A stretch of DNA of 64,000 nucleotides from Rhizobium oryzicola (GTDB taxonomy: Bacteria; Pseudomonadota; Alphaproteobacteria; Rhizobiales; Rhizobiaceae): NCBI RefSeq assembly GCF_030504645.1, contig NZ_JAUKWQ010000004.1:372001-436000 (forward strand), in the 5' to 3' direction. Numbering within the stretch: position 1 is the stretch's first letter; every line of letters begins with the position of its first letter. This document shows positions 36,343 through 45,155 of the stretch, one piece after another. Position numbers and translations under genes: made by a program. The notes below the pieces were generated by a model that saw only the letters and a program-made list of their open reading frames with translations, searched no databases and was not told the origin of the DNA.

Positions 36343-37392
36343 ATGAACTTCGACATTGCCCTGCTTCTCCTGAGAGAAGGAGTTGCCGGTGGCGCAATTT
36401 ATGCGCTGCTTTCTCTCGGCACGGTTCTCGTTTTCAAAATAACGCGCATCGCGTTTGTTTCATATGGCGACCTGATTGCCTATTCCGTGCTTACGCTCGC
36501 ATCGATTCAGGCGAATACCCTTCCGGGGACGGTATGGCTTATCCTCATTCTTGCGGGACTGGCGCTCTTCATGGAAGCCTTCGAGCTTTATAGGCGCAAA
36601 CGTCTTGCTATGCTGTGGCGATCAATTTTCGCTTATGGTGTGTTGCCGTGTGCGCCAGTGGCGGTCGCGGCGGTGCTTCCGACATATGAATTGCCGATGG
36701 CCTTTCAGATCGCGCTGACATTTGCGCTCATACTGCCCCTCGGTCCGCTGATGTATCGTGTCGTGTTCCAGCCCATGCGGACTGCCTCCGTGCTGACCTT
36801 GCTGATGACGGCGGCCGTGGTTCACTTCCCGATGGCAGGTCTGGCGCTGCTGTTCTTTGGAGCGGAGGGATACCGGACAACGGAGTATATCAGTGGAAGC
36901 CTCAACATCGGCAGTTTTGAAATTCCGGCTGCTAACGTTGTAGTTCTGATCGCTCTGGCAGTCATCGCCGTTGGCCTCTACGTCCTTTTCGAGCGCACCT
37001 TGTGGGGCAAGGGACTTCGGGCGACTGCAGTCAACGGCGTGGGTGCCCGTCTTGTGGGGATCCGTGTGGCGTCGGCCGGCAATTCTGCGTTTCTCATTGC
37101 AGCCGCGCTGGCAGCGATTTCGGGGATTTTGATCGGACCGAGCCTCACGGTCTATTCGGATACCGGATTTCTGATCGGCCTAAAGGGTTTCGTCGGCGCG
37201 GCCATCGGCGGCATAGCGAGCTATCCGCTCGCTCTGTTTGGTTCTCTGCTTGTCGGGATCATCGAGTCCTTCGGCTCCTTCTATTCAAGCGCCCTGAAGG
37301 ATGTCGCGGTGTTCGCATTGCTGATCCCCATCGTTCTGCTGCGCGGCTTGTCTGTCCATTCCGAGGTTGAAGAAGAGGAGGAGGAAAGCTGA
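36343..37392 (+). CDS. Branched-chain amino acid-type ABC transporter permease (LivH family)
   Basis: A 349-residue permease with about eight to ten hydrophobic segments and the LivH-type loop ERTLWGKGLRATAVNGVGARLVGI (conserved E...GRxxRAxAxN..A...GI). It is longer than most LivH proteins (about 290), with an extra hydrophobic/basic insert near residues 60-120, and ends in an unusual acidic tail SEVEEEEEES. The stop overlaps the start of the fused LivM-LivG gene (TGATG). It belongs to the import system predicted to take up the island's substrate. Confidence 0.85.
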   Translation: MNFDIALLLLREGVAGGAIYALLSLGTVLVFKITRIAFVSYGDLIAYSVLTLASIQANTLPGTVWLILILAGLALFMEAFELYRRKRLAMLWRSIFAYGVLPCAPVAVAAVLPTYELPMAFQIALTFALILPLGPLMYRVVFQPMRTASVLTLLMTAAVVHFPMAGLALLFFGAEGYRTTEYISGSLNIGSFEIPAANVVVLIALAVIAVGLYVLFERTLWGKGLRATAVNGVGARLVGIRVASAGNSAFLIAAALAAISGILIGPSLTVYSDTGFLIGLKGFVGAAIGGIASYPLALFGSLLVGIIESFGSFYSSALKDVAVFALLIPIVLLRGLSVHSEVEEEEEES

Positions 37393-39155
37393 TGGCCATT
37401 CGTTACGGGCTGCCGAGCCTCGCCCTGCTGATGATTGTGGCACTTGCGCCCTTTGTTCTCGGCAGTTTCTATATCGCGATACTGAATTTTGTCGGCATAT
37501 ATTCGATCGTTGCCATTGGGATCGTCATCCTCACCGGATCGGGAGGCTTGATATCGTTTGGCCAGTCGGCCTTTGTGGGGCTTGGCGCCTATGCGACGGC
37601 CGTCCTCAGCGCCAATCTCGGTTTCTCCCCGTGGCTGGGACTGCCGGTAGCGCTCGCGCTATCAGCGCTGACAGCCACGATTCTGGGGATGATAACGCTG
37701 CACCTCTCGGGCCACTATCTTGCGCTTGTCACGCTGGCGTGGGGCATGGTGATCACATTATTGTTCGGCAATATCGAGGAGCTCGGCGGTCACACGGGCA
37801 TCAGTGATATTCCCGCGCTTTCGATCGCCGGCATTTCTCTGGCACCTCAAGAACGGTACTTTTATCTGGTCGCTGCCTGCCTTGTCCTGGTGGTGATCGG
37901 AACGACATGCCTGATGCAGTCCAGGCAGGGGCGGGCGATCCGGGCGCTCAAGGGCGGCGAGACACTTGTCACAAGCCTCGGGATCAGTCAGTTCCGCATC
38001 CGTCTGGGGATCTTCGTCATCTCCGCGCTTTTAGCAGGCCTTGCCGGTTGGCTTTACGCGCACTCCCAGCGCTATGTCGGCCCGGATCCGTTCAGCATCC
38101 AGACGGGCATCGAGTTCCTGCTGATGGCGGTCATCGGCGGTTCCGGTCACATTGCCGGCGCGATCATTGGCGCCACGCTCTTCACCACGCTGCATTCCGT
38201 GCTGCAGGATCTGCTGCCGCTGATCACATCTCGCGCAGGCAACATCGAGAAGATCATTTACGGATGCCTCTTTATTCTGGTTCTGCAACATGCTCGGTCG
38301 GGGCTCGTGGGCCTGCTGCCCCGCTTCGGTTGGCGTAAGCGCGAACCCGTCTCACTCGCTGCCGAACCCCTTGAACGGCGATCACTTCCGAAGCGCGGGT
38401 CGCCCCTTTTGGAGGTTTCCGGCCTGTCAAAGCAGTTCGGGGGCTTGACCGCTGTCGACAACGTCAACTTCAAGGTCAATGCGGGTGAAATCGTCGCGCT
38501 GATCGGTCCCAACGGGGCCGGTAAGAGTACGACCTTCAACCTGATCTCAGGAGCCCTGCGACCGACGAAGGGAACCGTCACATTCGCCGGACAGAACTTG
38601 ACGTCGGAGAAGCCACTTCATCTTGTCAAGGTGGGTGTCGCACGCACGTTCCAGCACGTGAAACTGCGGCCGAACATGTCACTGCTCGAGAACGTGATGC
38701 TGGGTGCCTATTCCAGAACGAAGACAGGATTTCTCGCCGGTGCGCTGCATCTGGATGCCACAGTCGAGAAACAAGTGCGCGCTCAAGCCGCATTGGCGCT
38801 GCAGCGTATCGGCCTGCTTGACCGGGCTGACGACATGGTCAGCAGCCTGCCGCTCGGTCAACAGCGGGCGGTCGAGATCGCAAGAGCTCTGGCATCGGAT
38901 CCGGTTATCCTTCTCCTGGACGAGCCGGCGGCAGGATTGCGGCGTCTTGAAAAGGAGCAACTCAGCCACTTGCTCAAGGAAATATCCGCTGCCGGCGTGA
39001 CCCTGCTTCTCGTCGAGCATGACATGGAGTTCGTGATGGGTCTCGTCGATCGCATCATCATGCTGGACTTCGGCAAGCAGCGGGCGGAGGGGACGCCAGA
39101 GGAAATTCGTTCCAATCCCGTGGTGCGCGAAGCCTATTTGGGAGGCATAATTTGA
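37392..39155 (+). CDS. Fused ABC permease-ATPase (LivM-LivG)
   Basis: A 587-residue fusion. Residues about 1-310 form a LivM-type permease (GLISFGQSAFVGLGAYA, and SRQGRAIRALKGGETLVTSLGI as the coupling loop). Residues about 335-587 form a LivG-type ATPase with Walker A GPNGAGKSTTFNLI, signature LPLGQQRAVEIARAL and Walker B VILLLDEPAAGL, then the switch His in LVEHDMEFV. The fusion is known among Liv-type importers of aromatic or sulfonated compounds. The stop overlaps the TTG start of livF. Confidence 0.9.
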   Translation: MAIRYGLPSLALLMIVALAPFVLGSFYIAILNFVGIYSIVAIGIVILTGSGGLISFGQSAFVGLGAYATAVLSANLGFSPWLGLPVALALSALTATILGMITLHLSGHYLALVTLAWGMVITLLFGNIEELGGHTGISDIPALSIAGISLAPQERYFYLVAACLVLVVIGTTCLMQSRQGRAIRALKGGETLVTSLGISQFRIRLGIFVISALLAGLAGWLYAHSQRYVGPDPFSIQTGIEFLLMAVIGGSGHIAGAIIGATLFTTLHSVLQDLLPLITSRAGNIEKIIYGCLFILVLQHARSGLVGLLPRFGWRKREPVSLAAEPLERRSLPKRGSPLLEVSGLSKQFGGLTAVDNVNFKVNAGEIVALIGPNGAGKSTTFNLISGALRPTKGTVTFAGQNLTSEKPLHLVKVGVARTFQHVKLRPNMSLLENVMLGAYSRTKTGFLAGALHLDATVEKQVRAQAALALQRIGLLDRADDMVSSLPLGQQRAVEIARALASDPVILLLDEPAAGLRRLEKEQLSHLLKEISAAGVTLLLVEHDMEFVMGLVDRIIMLDFGKQRAEGTPEEIRSNPVVREAYLGGII

Positions 39156-39868
39156 ACCCTATTCTGAAAGTGCGCGACGCGCAGGTGAGCTACGGCAGGA
39201 TCGCTGCAGTACACGGCGCAAGCATAGAAGTTTCACCCGGTACGATGGCCACGATCATCGGCGCCAACGGCGCCGGCAAGACGACGCTGCTGAATGCGGC
39301 CGTGGGGCTAATCCCCGCGACAGGTCATTTCGAATTCGACGGTCATGCTCTTGATCTTCTCGATGTTGAAGACCGCGCAGAGATGGGACTGTGCCTTGTT
39401 CCGGAACGACGGGAGCTATTCGGGACGATGTCCGTGGAGGACAATCTGCAGCTGGGATATTATGTTCACCGCAGGCAGCGCGGCCGGATGGCGGACCGTA
39501 TGGCCGACGTGTTCGACTTTTTCCCGAAACTGGCGGAACGCCGGAAACAGCAGGCGAGCACCCTTTCGGGCGGTGAGCGGCAGATGCTTGCGCTCGGCCG
39601 GGCGCTCATGAGCCAGCCAAGGCTCCTGATGCTCGATGAGCCGAGTCTCGGGCTCGCGCCACTAATCGTCCAGGAGATTTTCCGGATCATCAAGGAACTG
39701 AAAGCAGCCGGCGTCGCCATCCTGCTCGTGGAACAGAATGCGCGTGCTGCCTTGGAATGCGCGGACTACGGCTACCTCATGGAGACGGGCGAAGTCACGC
39801 TTCAGAACTCGGCAGCCGAGTTGCTCAAAGACCCGCGCCTGGCAAAAGCCTATCTGGGTGGCGCATGA
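39152..39868 (+). CDS. ABC transporter ATP-binding protein (LivF family, TTG start)
   Basis: A 238-residue ATPase with Walker A GANGAGKTTLLN, signature LSGGERQMLALGRAL and Walker B LLMLDEPSLGLAP, a LivF hallmark. The start is the TTG at 39152, set by GGAGG 8 nt upstream and the overlap with the preceding TGA. It pairs with the LivG half of the upstream fusion. Confidence 0.9.
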   Translation: MNPILKVRDAQVSYGRIAAVHGASIEVSPGTMATIIGANGAGKTTLLNAAVGLIPATGHFEFDGHALDLLDVEDRAEMGLCLVPERRELFGTMSVEDNLQLGYYVHRRQRGRMADRMADVFDFFPKLAERRKQQASTLSGGERQMLALGRALMSQPRLLMLDEPSLGLAPLIVQEIFRIIKELKAAGVAILLVEQNARAALECADYGYLMETGEVTLQNSAAELLKDPRLAKAYLGGA

Positions 39869-40074
39869 GCTTCCTGCCGATGGCGGAGATCTGCGGTGGG
39901 TGAGCCATCGTGTCGTTACCTGTCTCTGCCAGGCGTCCGTTATTCTTGCACAACGCGCGGGATATTCGAATTCGGCCAATTCAGCCGTTATGGCGGGTTT
40001 TGACATCGTTTTCCGCCCAAAGCCTGACACCTCGCCGCCATCGAACGACCAATAATTTGCCAAGCAAAAATGCA

Positions 40075-40112
40075 ATCGCCGGACAAGTTGCAATAGCATC
40101 CGGTCCGGCGAT
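40075..40112 (-). terminator. Terminator of the substrate-binding protein gene
   Basis: A perfect 10-bp stem ATCGCCGGAC / GTCCGGCGAT with an 18-nt loop. On the minus strand it is followed by a T-rich run (ATTTTTG). It lies between the convergent livF and livK-type genes. Confidence 0.6.
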
Positions 40113-40148
40113 AGTTTAGGTTTCTCATGCCGTCCAAAGGATCGGCAA

Positions 40149-41303
40149 CTACTTTCCGAGGTATGTCCATTTCCCGTTCTTGACGTAGACGAAGGCGATA
40201 CTGTTCTCCTGAACACCGTAGGGTTCGCCCGGCTTGAATTGGTAGACCCCGACGCTGCCGACCAAGCCGTTGATCGTATGCATGCGATCGCGAATGGCGA
40301 CCCGGAACTCTTCGGTGCCGGGCTTTGCCACCTTCAGCGCCTCGGTTGCAACCATCTTGAGGACCACGCCCGAGTCATATGCAGTCGGGTTCTGCGTGTC
40401 GGGTTGCATGTTGGGATACATTTTCGTGAACTCGTCGAAAAGTTCGGTCACCGCCTTCTTCGATGGGTTACTGTCGGGGATCTGATGAGGAACTGCGATC
40501 AGGTATGCTGCTGAAATAACCCCTTCCACCTTCGAGCCGCCCAAACGGAGGAAATCCTGGCTCACCGCGACGGGGGCGTTATAGAGTGGCTTGTTATATC
40601 CACGTTCGCGCAGCGTCACGTTGGGCAATACGGCCGGGCTGCCAGAGGCCGCGATGAAGATGCCGTCAGGCTTAGCTGTCGAGATACGAAGAGCCTGACC
40701 AACGAAGCTGGTGTCGGAGCGGGCAAAACGTTCATCGGCGACAATTTCGAGACCGGCCTCGGCGCAATCCTTCTTAAACGCAGCAAACGCCGTATCGCCG
40801 TAGACGTCATTGTAGCCGACGAAGGCGACCTTCTTGAGCCCGCTGTCCTTCATGTGATTGACGATCTGTGCCACCCACATGGTGATCGGCGTGGACAAAT
40901 TGATGAACCATTCGCTCTTGTCGCCGAAAAGATCGAGCGCAGTTCCGGAGATCAGGGGCACCTTCAGTTCCCCGAGGACGGGAGCGATGGCATAACCGGT
41001 CGCCGCATTTGTGGGGCCGATCAGAACATCGACATGGTTCTCGGTGATGAGTTTCCGGACGTTTCGGACGGCTGCCGACGGGTCCGAGCCATCGTCCACG
41101 ATGACGTAACGTACCGGTTCTCCGGCGATTTCCTTTGGCAGAAGAGGAAGGGTCCTCTGAAACGACGTTCCAAGCGCGGCGGCCGGGCCGGTCAGCGAAA
41201 ATGTCCCTCCAACGACAATCTCGGCTTGCGCCTGAAGGGCCGCAGCTAGGCTTACAACCGCGCCGATGCAGGCGCCGAAAGCCAGTCTCGATAAATGGTT
41301 CAT
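40149..41303 (-). CDS. ABC transporter substrate-binding protein (LivK family)
   Basis: 384 residues with a signal peptide (LAFGACIGAVVSLAAALQAQA) and a periplasmic-binding fold type I (IVVGGTFSLTGPAAALG, IGPTNAATGYAIAPVL, VAFVGYNDVYGDTA). It is the binding component of the convergent Liv-type importer and probably determines its substrate. The frame opens at 41393, but GGGAGG lies 6 nt before ATG 41303 and the signal peptide begins there. Its promoter carries a CTAGAATATA motif. Confidence 0.9.
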   Translation of the reverse strand: MNHLSRLAFGACIGAVVSLAAALQAQAEIVVGGTFSLTGPAAALGTSFQRTLPLLPKEIAGEPVRYVIVDDGSDPSAAVRNVRKLITENHVDVLIGPTNAATGYAIAPVLGELKVPLISGTALDLFGDKSEWFINLSTPITMWVAQIVNHMKDSGLKKVAFVGYNDVYGDTAFAAFKKDCAEAGLEIVADERFARSDTSFVGQALRISTAKPDGIFIAASGSPAVLPNVTLRERGYNKPLYNAPVAVSQDFLRLGGSKVEGVISAAYLIAVPHQIPDSNPSKKAVTELFDEFTKMYPNMQPDTQNPTAYDSGVVLKMVATEALKVAKPGTEEFRVAIRDRMHTINGLVGSVGVYQFKPGEPYGVQENSIAFVYVKNGKWTYLGK

Positions 41304-41450
41304 TAAGTTCCTCCCTGATGTGGTTCCGGCGGACTGGGCACTAAAGCCCTGCGACGGCAGGCTCTCCAGTTCCCGCCAACGCACCGCCTCCATTTGGGCC
41401 CGGCGAATTCATTCCAAAACAATGGTGTCCAGCGCCGGATCGCTCGAAAT

Positions 41451-41479
41451 GATATATTCTAGCATCTTACAAATGTCAA
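41451..41479 (-). promoter_or_regulatory. Promoter and operator of the substrate-binding protein gene
   Basis: Read on the minus strand: TTGACA (41479-41474), a 17-bp spacer containing GCTAGAA, and the -10 TATATC (41456-41451). It has the same geometry as the P450 and doxX promoters. Confidence 0.65.
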
Positions 41480-41540
41480 ATCTGCGGGCACCGTCTGCAT
41501 CTTGGTTTTTCCAGATACAGTATGAAGGATTTTCTCCGAT

Positions 41541-41570
41541 TTGACCGATGTTAAATACTAGAATATATAA
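41541..41570 (+). promoter_or_regulatory. Promoter and operator upstream of the DoxX gene
   Basis: TTGACC (41541-41546), a 17-bp spacer ending ACTAGAA, and the -10 TATATA (41564-41569). The CTAGAATATA motif overlaps the -10. Confidence 0.65.
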
Positions 41571-41935
41571 AAGCGGGGAGATGGAGGGCCGATTGAGGGA
41601 ACGAGGCTTCGGGCGACTGCACACCATGTGCAAACGCCTGTTGTTGCGGATGATTCAAAAGTCCCTGGGCATATCAAGAACGAAACTTTTCGGCGGGTGA
41701 TCGAGAGCGTCCACGAAATGTGCGTGCTCCGGTGACCTGGCGTCCTTGTCGTTCCAGCATGAGGGCCTGACAACCCTTCAACCTCTCCATGTGCCCTGGA
41801 GTAGACCTTCCAGGCAATAAAGTCTGCTTGTCGGTTCACAAACCGTTGGGCTGGCTCTCGTCTGGAGCAAGCAGAATGAAAGCAACGGCAGCGCCTGCTG
41901 CCAGAGGGAAACAAGAAATAACTGGAGAAAACAGC
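41571..41935 (+). other. Long leader of the DoxX gene
   Basis: About 360 nt lie between the predicted start point and the doxX ATG. No recognised gene; a 39-codon frame from ATG 41580 lacks a ribosome binding site. The 261-codon minus-strand frame across here and doxX is regarded as a shadow. Confidence 0.4.
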
Positions 41936-42334
41936 ATGCCGAACTTCAATAGCTGGACACCGAATATCCTGGCCATTCTTCGGATTGTTACTGCACTTCT
42001 TTTCCTGGAACATGCAACGATGAAATTTCTGCAGTTTCCGGCAGCGATACCGGGAGTGGCCAGCCCTCTGCCGATGATCCTGTTGGCCGCGGGTCTCATT
42101 GAGGCGGTCACCTCGATCCTGATCCTCATAGGCTATCAGACGCGTCCCGCAGCCTTTATCGCATCCGGTGAGATGGCGGTCGCCTACTTCAAGGGCCACA
42201 TGCCTTCCAGTTTCTGGCCGACATTGAATCAGGGCGAATCCGCGATCTTCTTCTGCTTCATATTTTTCTATATTGCCTTTGCCGGCGGTGGAAGCTGGAC
42301 GTTGGATGGTCTTCGTCGTCCTGCCGAAGCGTAA
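41936..42334 (+). CDS. DoxX family membrane protein
   Basis: A 132-residue protein with four hydrophobic segments (LAILRIVTALLFLEHATMKFL, PLPMILLAAGLIEAVTSILILIG, AAFIASGEMAVAYF, SAIFFCFIFFYIAFAGGG), typical of the DoxX family. DoxX proteins are small quinone- or thiol-redox-linked membrane proteins, often near oxygenases. GGAG lies 8 nt before ATG 41936. It is followed by a strong bidirectional terminator and is in the predicted GntR regulon. Confidence 0.85.
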   Translation: MPNFNSWTPNILAILRIVTALLFLEHATMKFLQFPAAIPGVASPLPMILLAAGLIEAVTSILILIGYQTRPAAFIASGEMAVAYFKGHMPSSFWPTLNQGESAIFFCFIFFYIAFAGGGSWTLDGLRRPAEA

Positions 42335-42370
42335 TGTTCGCAAGAGCGCGCTGAGCGGAGCGTCGATATA

Positions 42371-42408
42371 AAAGGTCTGTCAGTTCCGTGAGAAACTGAC
42401 AGACCTTT
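42371..42408. terminator. Bidirectional terminator
   Basis: A perfect 15-bp stem AAAGGTCTGTCAGTT / AACTGACAGACCTTT with an 8-nt loop, between the convergent doxX and flavin reductase genes. Confidence 0.8.
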
Positions 42409-42422
42409 CTCTCGGGAGGAAC

Positions 42423-42962
42423 TTATTGACTGATGTTCGCTTGCAAGAGCTGAGATGTCCGGTAGCTTCCCGCACCGAACAGCAGCGGCGCGCGCTTCAT
42501 AGTTTCGATCTGTTCGACGCGACCAACGAAGATTTCATGGTCGCCACCTGGATAGCTCGTCTCCCTTGAACATTGGAGATAGGCCGAGCAGCCCAGGATG
42601 AGGGGCGCGCCGCCCAACCCTGGTTGCGTCTTCACGCCGGCAAACCTGTCGGGGGTGCTGCTGGAAAAGACCCGCGATATCTCAACCTGATCCTCGGACA
42701 GGATATTGACGGCGAAGTATCGTGCGGCACCAAAGATGGGAAAGGTGGCCGCGACACGACGCTGGCTCCACAAGATCAGGGGCGGATCCAGTGACAGAGA
42801 ACTGAAGGAATTGACGGTCGTCCCGTAAAAACGTCCTGCGTCGTCTGTCGTCGTGACGACCGTGACGCCCGTGTAGAATGCACCAAAGCAATCTCTCAGT
42901 TCGCGCAAATCAAAAGCTGCGCTTGGAGAAGGTTCGGCCGTATCAGTCAGAGGCATGGGCAT
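42423..42962 (-). CDS. Flavin reductase family protein (two-component monooxygenase reductase)
   Basis: A 179-residue flavin reductase-like (HpaC/DIM6 fold) protein with GVTVVTTTDDAGRFYGTTVNSFSSLSLDPPLILW, FAVNILSEDQ and GGDHEIFVGRV. It should supply FMNH2 or FADH2 to a partner oxygenase; the acyl-CoA-dehydrogenase-like protein at 46069-47307 is the obvious partner. GGAG precedes the ATG. The promoter carries the island's CTAGAAT motif. Confidence 0.88.
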   Translation of the reverse strand: MPMPLTDTAEPSPSAAFDLRELRDCFGAFYTGVTVVTTTDDAGRFYGTTVNSFSSLSLDPPLILWSQRRVAATFPIFGAARYFAVNILSEDQVEISRVFSSSTPDRFAGVKTQPGLGGAPLILGCSAYLQCSRETSYPGGDHEIFVGRVEQIETMKRAPLLFGAGSYRTSQLLQANISQ

Positions 42963-43000
42963 GAAGCTCCTTCTACATCAGCGGATTTAAGCCTTTATAA

Positions 43001-43030
43001 ATTCTAGTATAAAAGAATGGGCCTCGTCAA
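43001..43030 (-). promoter_or_regulatory. Promoter and operator of the flavin reductase gene
   Basis: On the minus strand: TTGACG (43030-43025), an 18-bp spacer ending in TATAC, and the -10 TAGAAT (43006-43001), giving ATACTAGAATTTATA over the -10. Confidence 0.6.
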
Positions 43031-43200
43031 GTGTGAGCGCTTGGCAACTGCCGTTCAGTTGCGCTCCCCTGCAGAAAGGCGTTGGGTCCGGGTGGGATGC
43101 CAGTTCGCGATCAAGATCGTTTCGTTGAGGTGACAAGCAAACCGGCAATTCGTGTTCGATCGCCGACAGGAATCTTGCATCACGCCACCTACAACATGGC

Positions 43201-44160
43201 TCAAGAGCGCGTTATCACAAACTCGGCAATTTCGGAGATGGCTTCATACGCCTTCGGCATGTGCGTTGGCCGTGACATGAAACCGTGCATCTGGCCGGGA
43301 AAACGTGAAACCTGTGTCTCCACACCTTCAGAAGCAAGCTGCGTCGCATAGGCTTCGCCTTCATCATAAAGCGGATCGAAGCCGGCCAGAATGATCTTCG
43401 CCGGTGGGAGGCCCTTGTGGCTGGGTGCCAGAAGCGGTGAACATTGCCAATCCCGCCGTTTCGCAGTGTCGGGCACATAGAGGTCCATGAACCTGTGCAT
43501 GTCACCGTTTGTGAGCGCAACCCCGCTTCCGAACCGCGGGTCGTAGTCGAATGTCAGATCCGTAATCGGGTAGGCGAGGACCTGCCCGTGCAACTTGACT
43601 TGCGAGTCACCGATCAGCGCAATCGTCGTCGCGGCCGCAAGATTGCCGCCGGCACTGTCCCCGCCAACGAAAATGCGTGACGGGTCGATCTTCAAGACTG
43701 CCGCCGTCGAAAAAACCCAGCGCGTTGCTGTCAAGGCGTCATCGAAGGCCGCGGGAAAGGGATGTTCCGGCGCGAGATGGTAGTCGACGCTGATGATCGC
43801 GCAGTTGGCGGCATTTGCAATGGCGCGGCAGACCCAATCGTGACTGTCGAGATCGCCGACGACCCAGCCGCCGCCATGAAACCAGACAAGGACGGGCAGG
43901 TCCGCCTCCTTCGCAGTCTGCATTCCTCGATGGTAGCGCAACTGAAACTCACCATGTGCGCCGACAAGGGTAAACTCTCGTGTCGAGGCAACATGCGGCA
44001 ATTCAGGCTGATATCCAGGCCGTGCGCGCCGCAGACCTTCACGCATTGTCTCCACCGTCGGCGGTGCAGCCGTTCTGGGCAGCGCTGCCATGAAGGCTAT
44101 GGATTCCGGGTCCATTTCACCAAGAGAGGCCCGGTGCGGAGGGGATGATTTCAACGTCAT
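43201..44160 (-). CDS. Alpha/beta hydrolase (HSL/acetyl-esterase family)
   Basis: A 319-residue esterase of the hormone-sensitive-lipase family. It has the oxyanion-hole motif HGGGW, the nucleophile motif GDSAGGN, an acid residue in GFDPLYDEG and the catalytic His in GQMHGF. The frame opens at 44208, but AAGGA about 8 nt before ATG 44160 fixes the start. It may release an acyl or carbamoyl group from a pathway intermediate or open a lactone. It is divergent from the SDR operon and shares its regulatory region. Confidence 0.87.
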   Translation of the reverse strand: MTLKSSPPHRASLGEMDPESIAFMAALPRTAAPPTVETMREGLRRARPGYQPELPHVASTREFTLVGAHGEFQLRYHRGMQTAKEADLPVLVWFHGGGWVVGDLDSHDWVCRAIANAANCAIISVDYHLAPEHPFPAAFDDALTATRWVFSTAAVLKIDPSRIFVGGDSAGGNLAAATTIALIGDSQVKLHGQVLAYPITDLTFDYDPRFGSGVALTNGDMHRFMDLYVPDTAKRRDWQCSPLLAPSHKGLPPAKIILAGFDPLYDEGEAYATQLASEGVETQVSRFPGQMHGFMSRPTHMPKAYEAISEIAEFVITRS

Positions 44161-44291
44161 AGGTGGTTCCTTACAGGATGAGCATAGGTCGGGAGAACGG
44201 GCATCCAACTGATCGTCGTGTTGCGGCTACGCGCGGAGTTTTCCTCGTCAGCCGAGGGGCCGAGTGCATTCCGAACCCAAGGAACTGCCCG

Positions 44292-44320
44292 TTGACAACT
44301 GAAACTCTAGAATATAAGAA
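44292..44320 (+). promoter_or_regulatory. Promoter and operator of the SDR-monooxygenase operon
   Basis: TTGACA (44292-44297) is followed by CTCTAGAATATAAGAA (44305-44320). The region is shared with the divergent esterase gene. Confidence 0.6.
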
Positions 44321-44353
44321 CGCCTTATGCAATTGGAGTTGATGGAACTCGAC

Positions 44354-45124
44354 ATGGAAAAGCGTCATCAAAACAAAGTGGTTGTCATCACTGGCGGAGC
44401 TGCCGGAATTGGGCGCGCTTTTGCCCAGCGTGTCGCACAGGAAGGTGCGAACGTGGTCATCGTCGACCGCATCCCGGCCGACGAAGTGGTGGATGAGATC
44501 ACGAAGGAGAACGGCAAGGCCGTGGCGCATGCATGCGATGTGGGGGATCCCGAAGCAGTCAGGCAGCTTGGTGTCACCATACTTGAGGGATTCGGCCGAT
44601 GCGATGTCCTCGTCAACAATGCCGGCATCTTTCCGAGCTGCCGTTTCGAGGACCTGTCCTACGAACAATGGCGCCAGATGATCACGGTCAATCTCGATTC
44701 CATGTTCCTGATGGCGAAGCAGTTTGTACCAGGCATGCGTCAGCGCAAATGGGGCCGTGTGGTCAACATGACCTCCAATTCCTATGCCCAGGTTGCCCCT
44801 GGGCTTACGCACTATATTGCAAGCAAGGCTGGCGTTATCGGGTTTACGCGTGCGCTCGCCAGTGAGCTGGGCGCCGATGGAATCACAGTCAATGCGATTG
44901 CGCCCGGCTTTACGCGGACGCCCGGCACTCTGGCGCGTAAGCCGAACTTTAACGGCATGACATCCGAGCAGCTCTTCGAGGCGCACGCCAATCGACAGGC
45001 CATTCCACGCCCGTCTGAGCCCAAGGATCTGGCCGGTGCTCTGTCCTTCCTGATGAGCGACGACGCCGCGTTCATGACGGCGCAGACGCTCTACGTCGAT
45101 GGCGGCCAGGTTCGGTCGGGCTGA
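44354..45124 (+). CDS. SDR family oxidoreductase
   Basis: A 256-residue classical SDR with ITGGAAGIG, NNAG and YIASK, and the C-terminal TLYVDGGQ. ATGs at 44327, 44342 and 44354 are in frame. The first would lie at the predicted transcription start, so 44354 (eight residues before VVVITGG, as usual in the family) is preferred. It heads the operon SDR - SDR - flavin oxygenase - FAD monooxygenase. It probably oxidises an alcohol intermediate. Confidence 0.87.
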   Translation: MEKRHQNKVVVITGGAAGIGRAFAQRVAQEGANVVIVDRIPADEVVDEITKENGKAVAHACDVGDPEAVRQLGVTILEGFGRCDVLVNNAGIFPSCRFEDLSYEQWRQMITVNLDSMFLMAKQFVPGMRQRKWGRVVNMTSNSYAQVAPGLTHYIASKAGVIGFTRALASELGADGITVNAIAPGFTRTPGTLARKPNFNGMTSEQLFEAHANRQAIPRPSEPKDLAGALSFLMSDDAAFMTAQTLYVDGGQVRSG

Positions 45125-45155
45125 TCTGTCGTGATTGAGTGAAGGGAGGATGGTT

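Noticed and set aside
41558..42343. 261-codon minus-strand open frame
   Set aside because: Covers the DoxX gene in antisense and its leader. The sense DoxX protein has four clear membrane segments and a good ribosome binding site.
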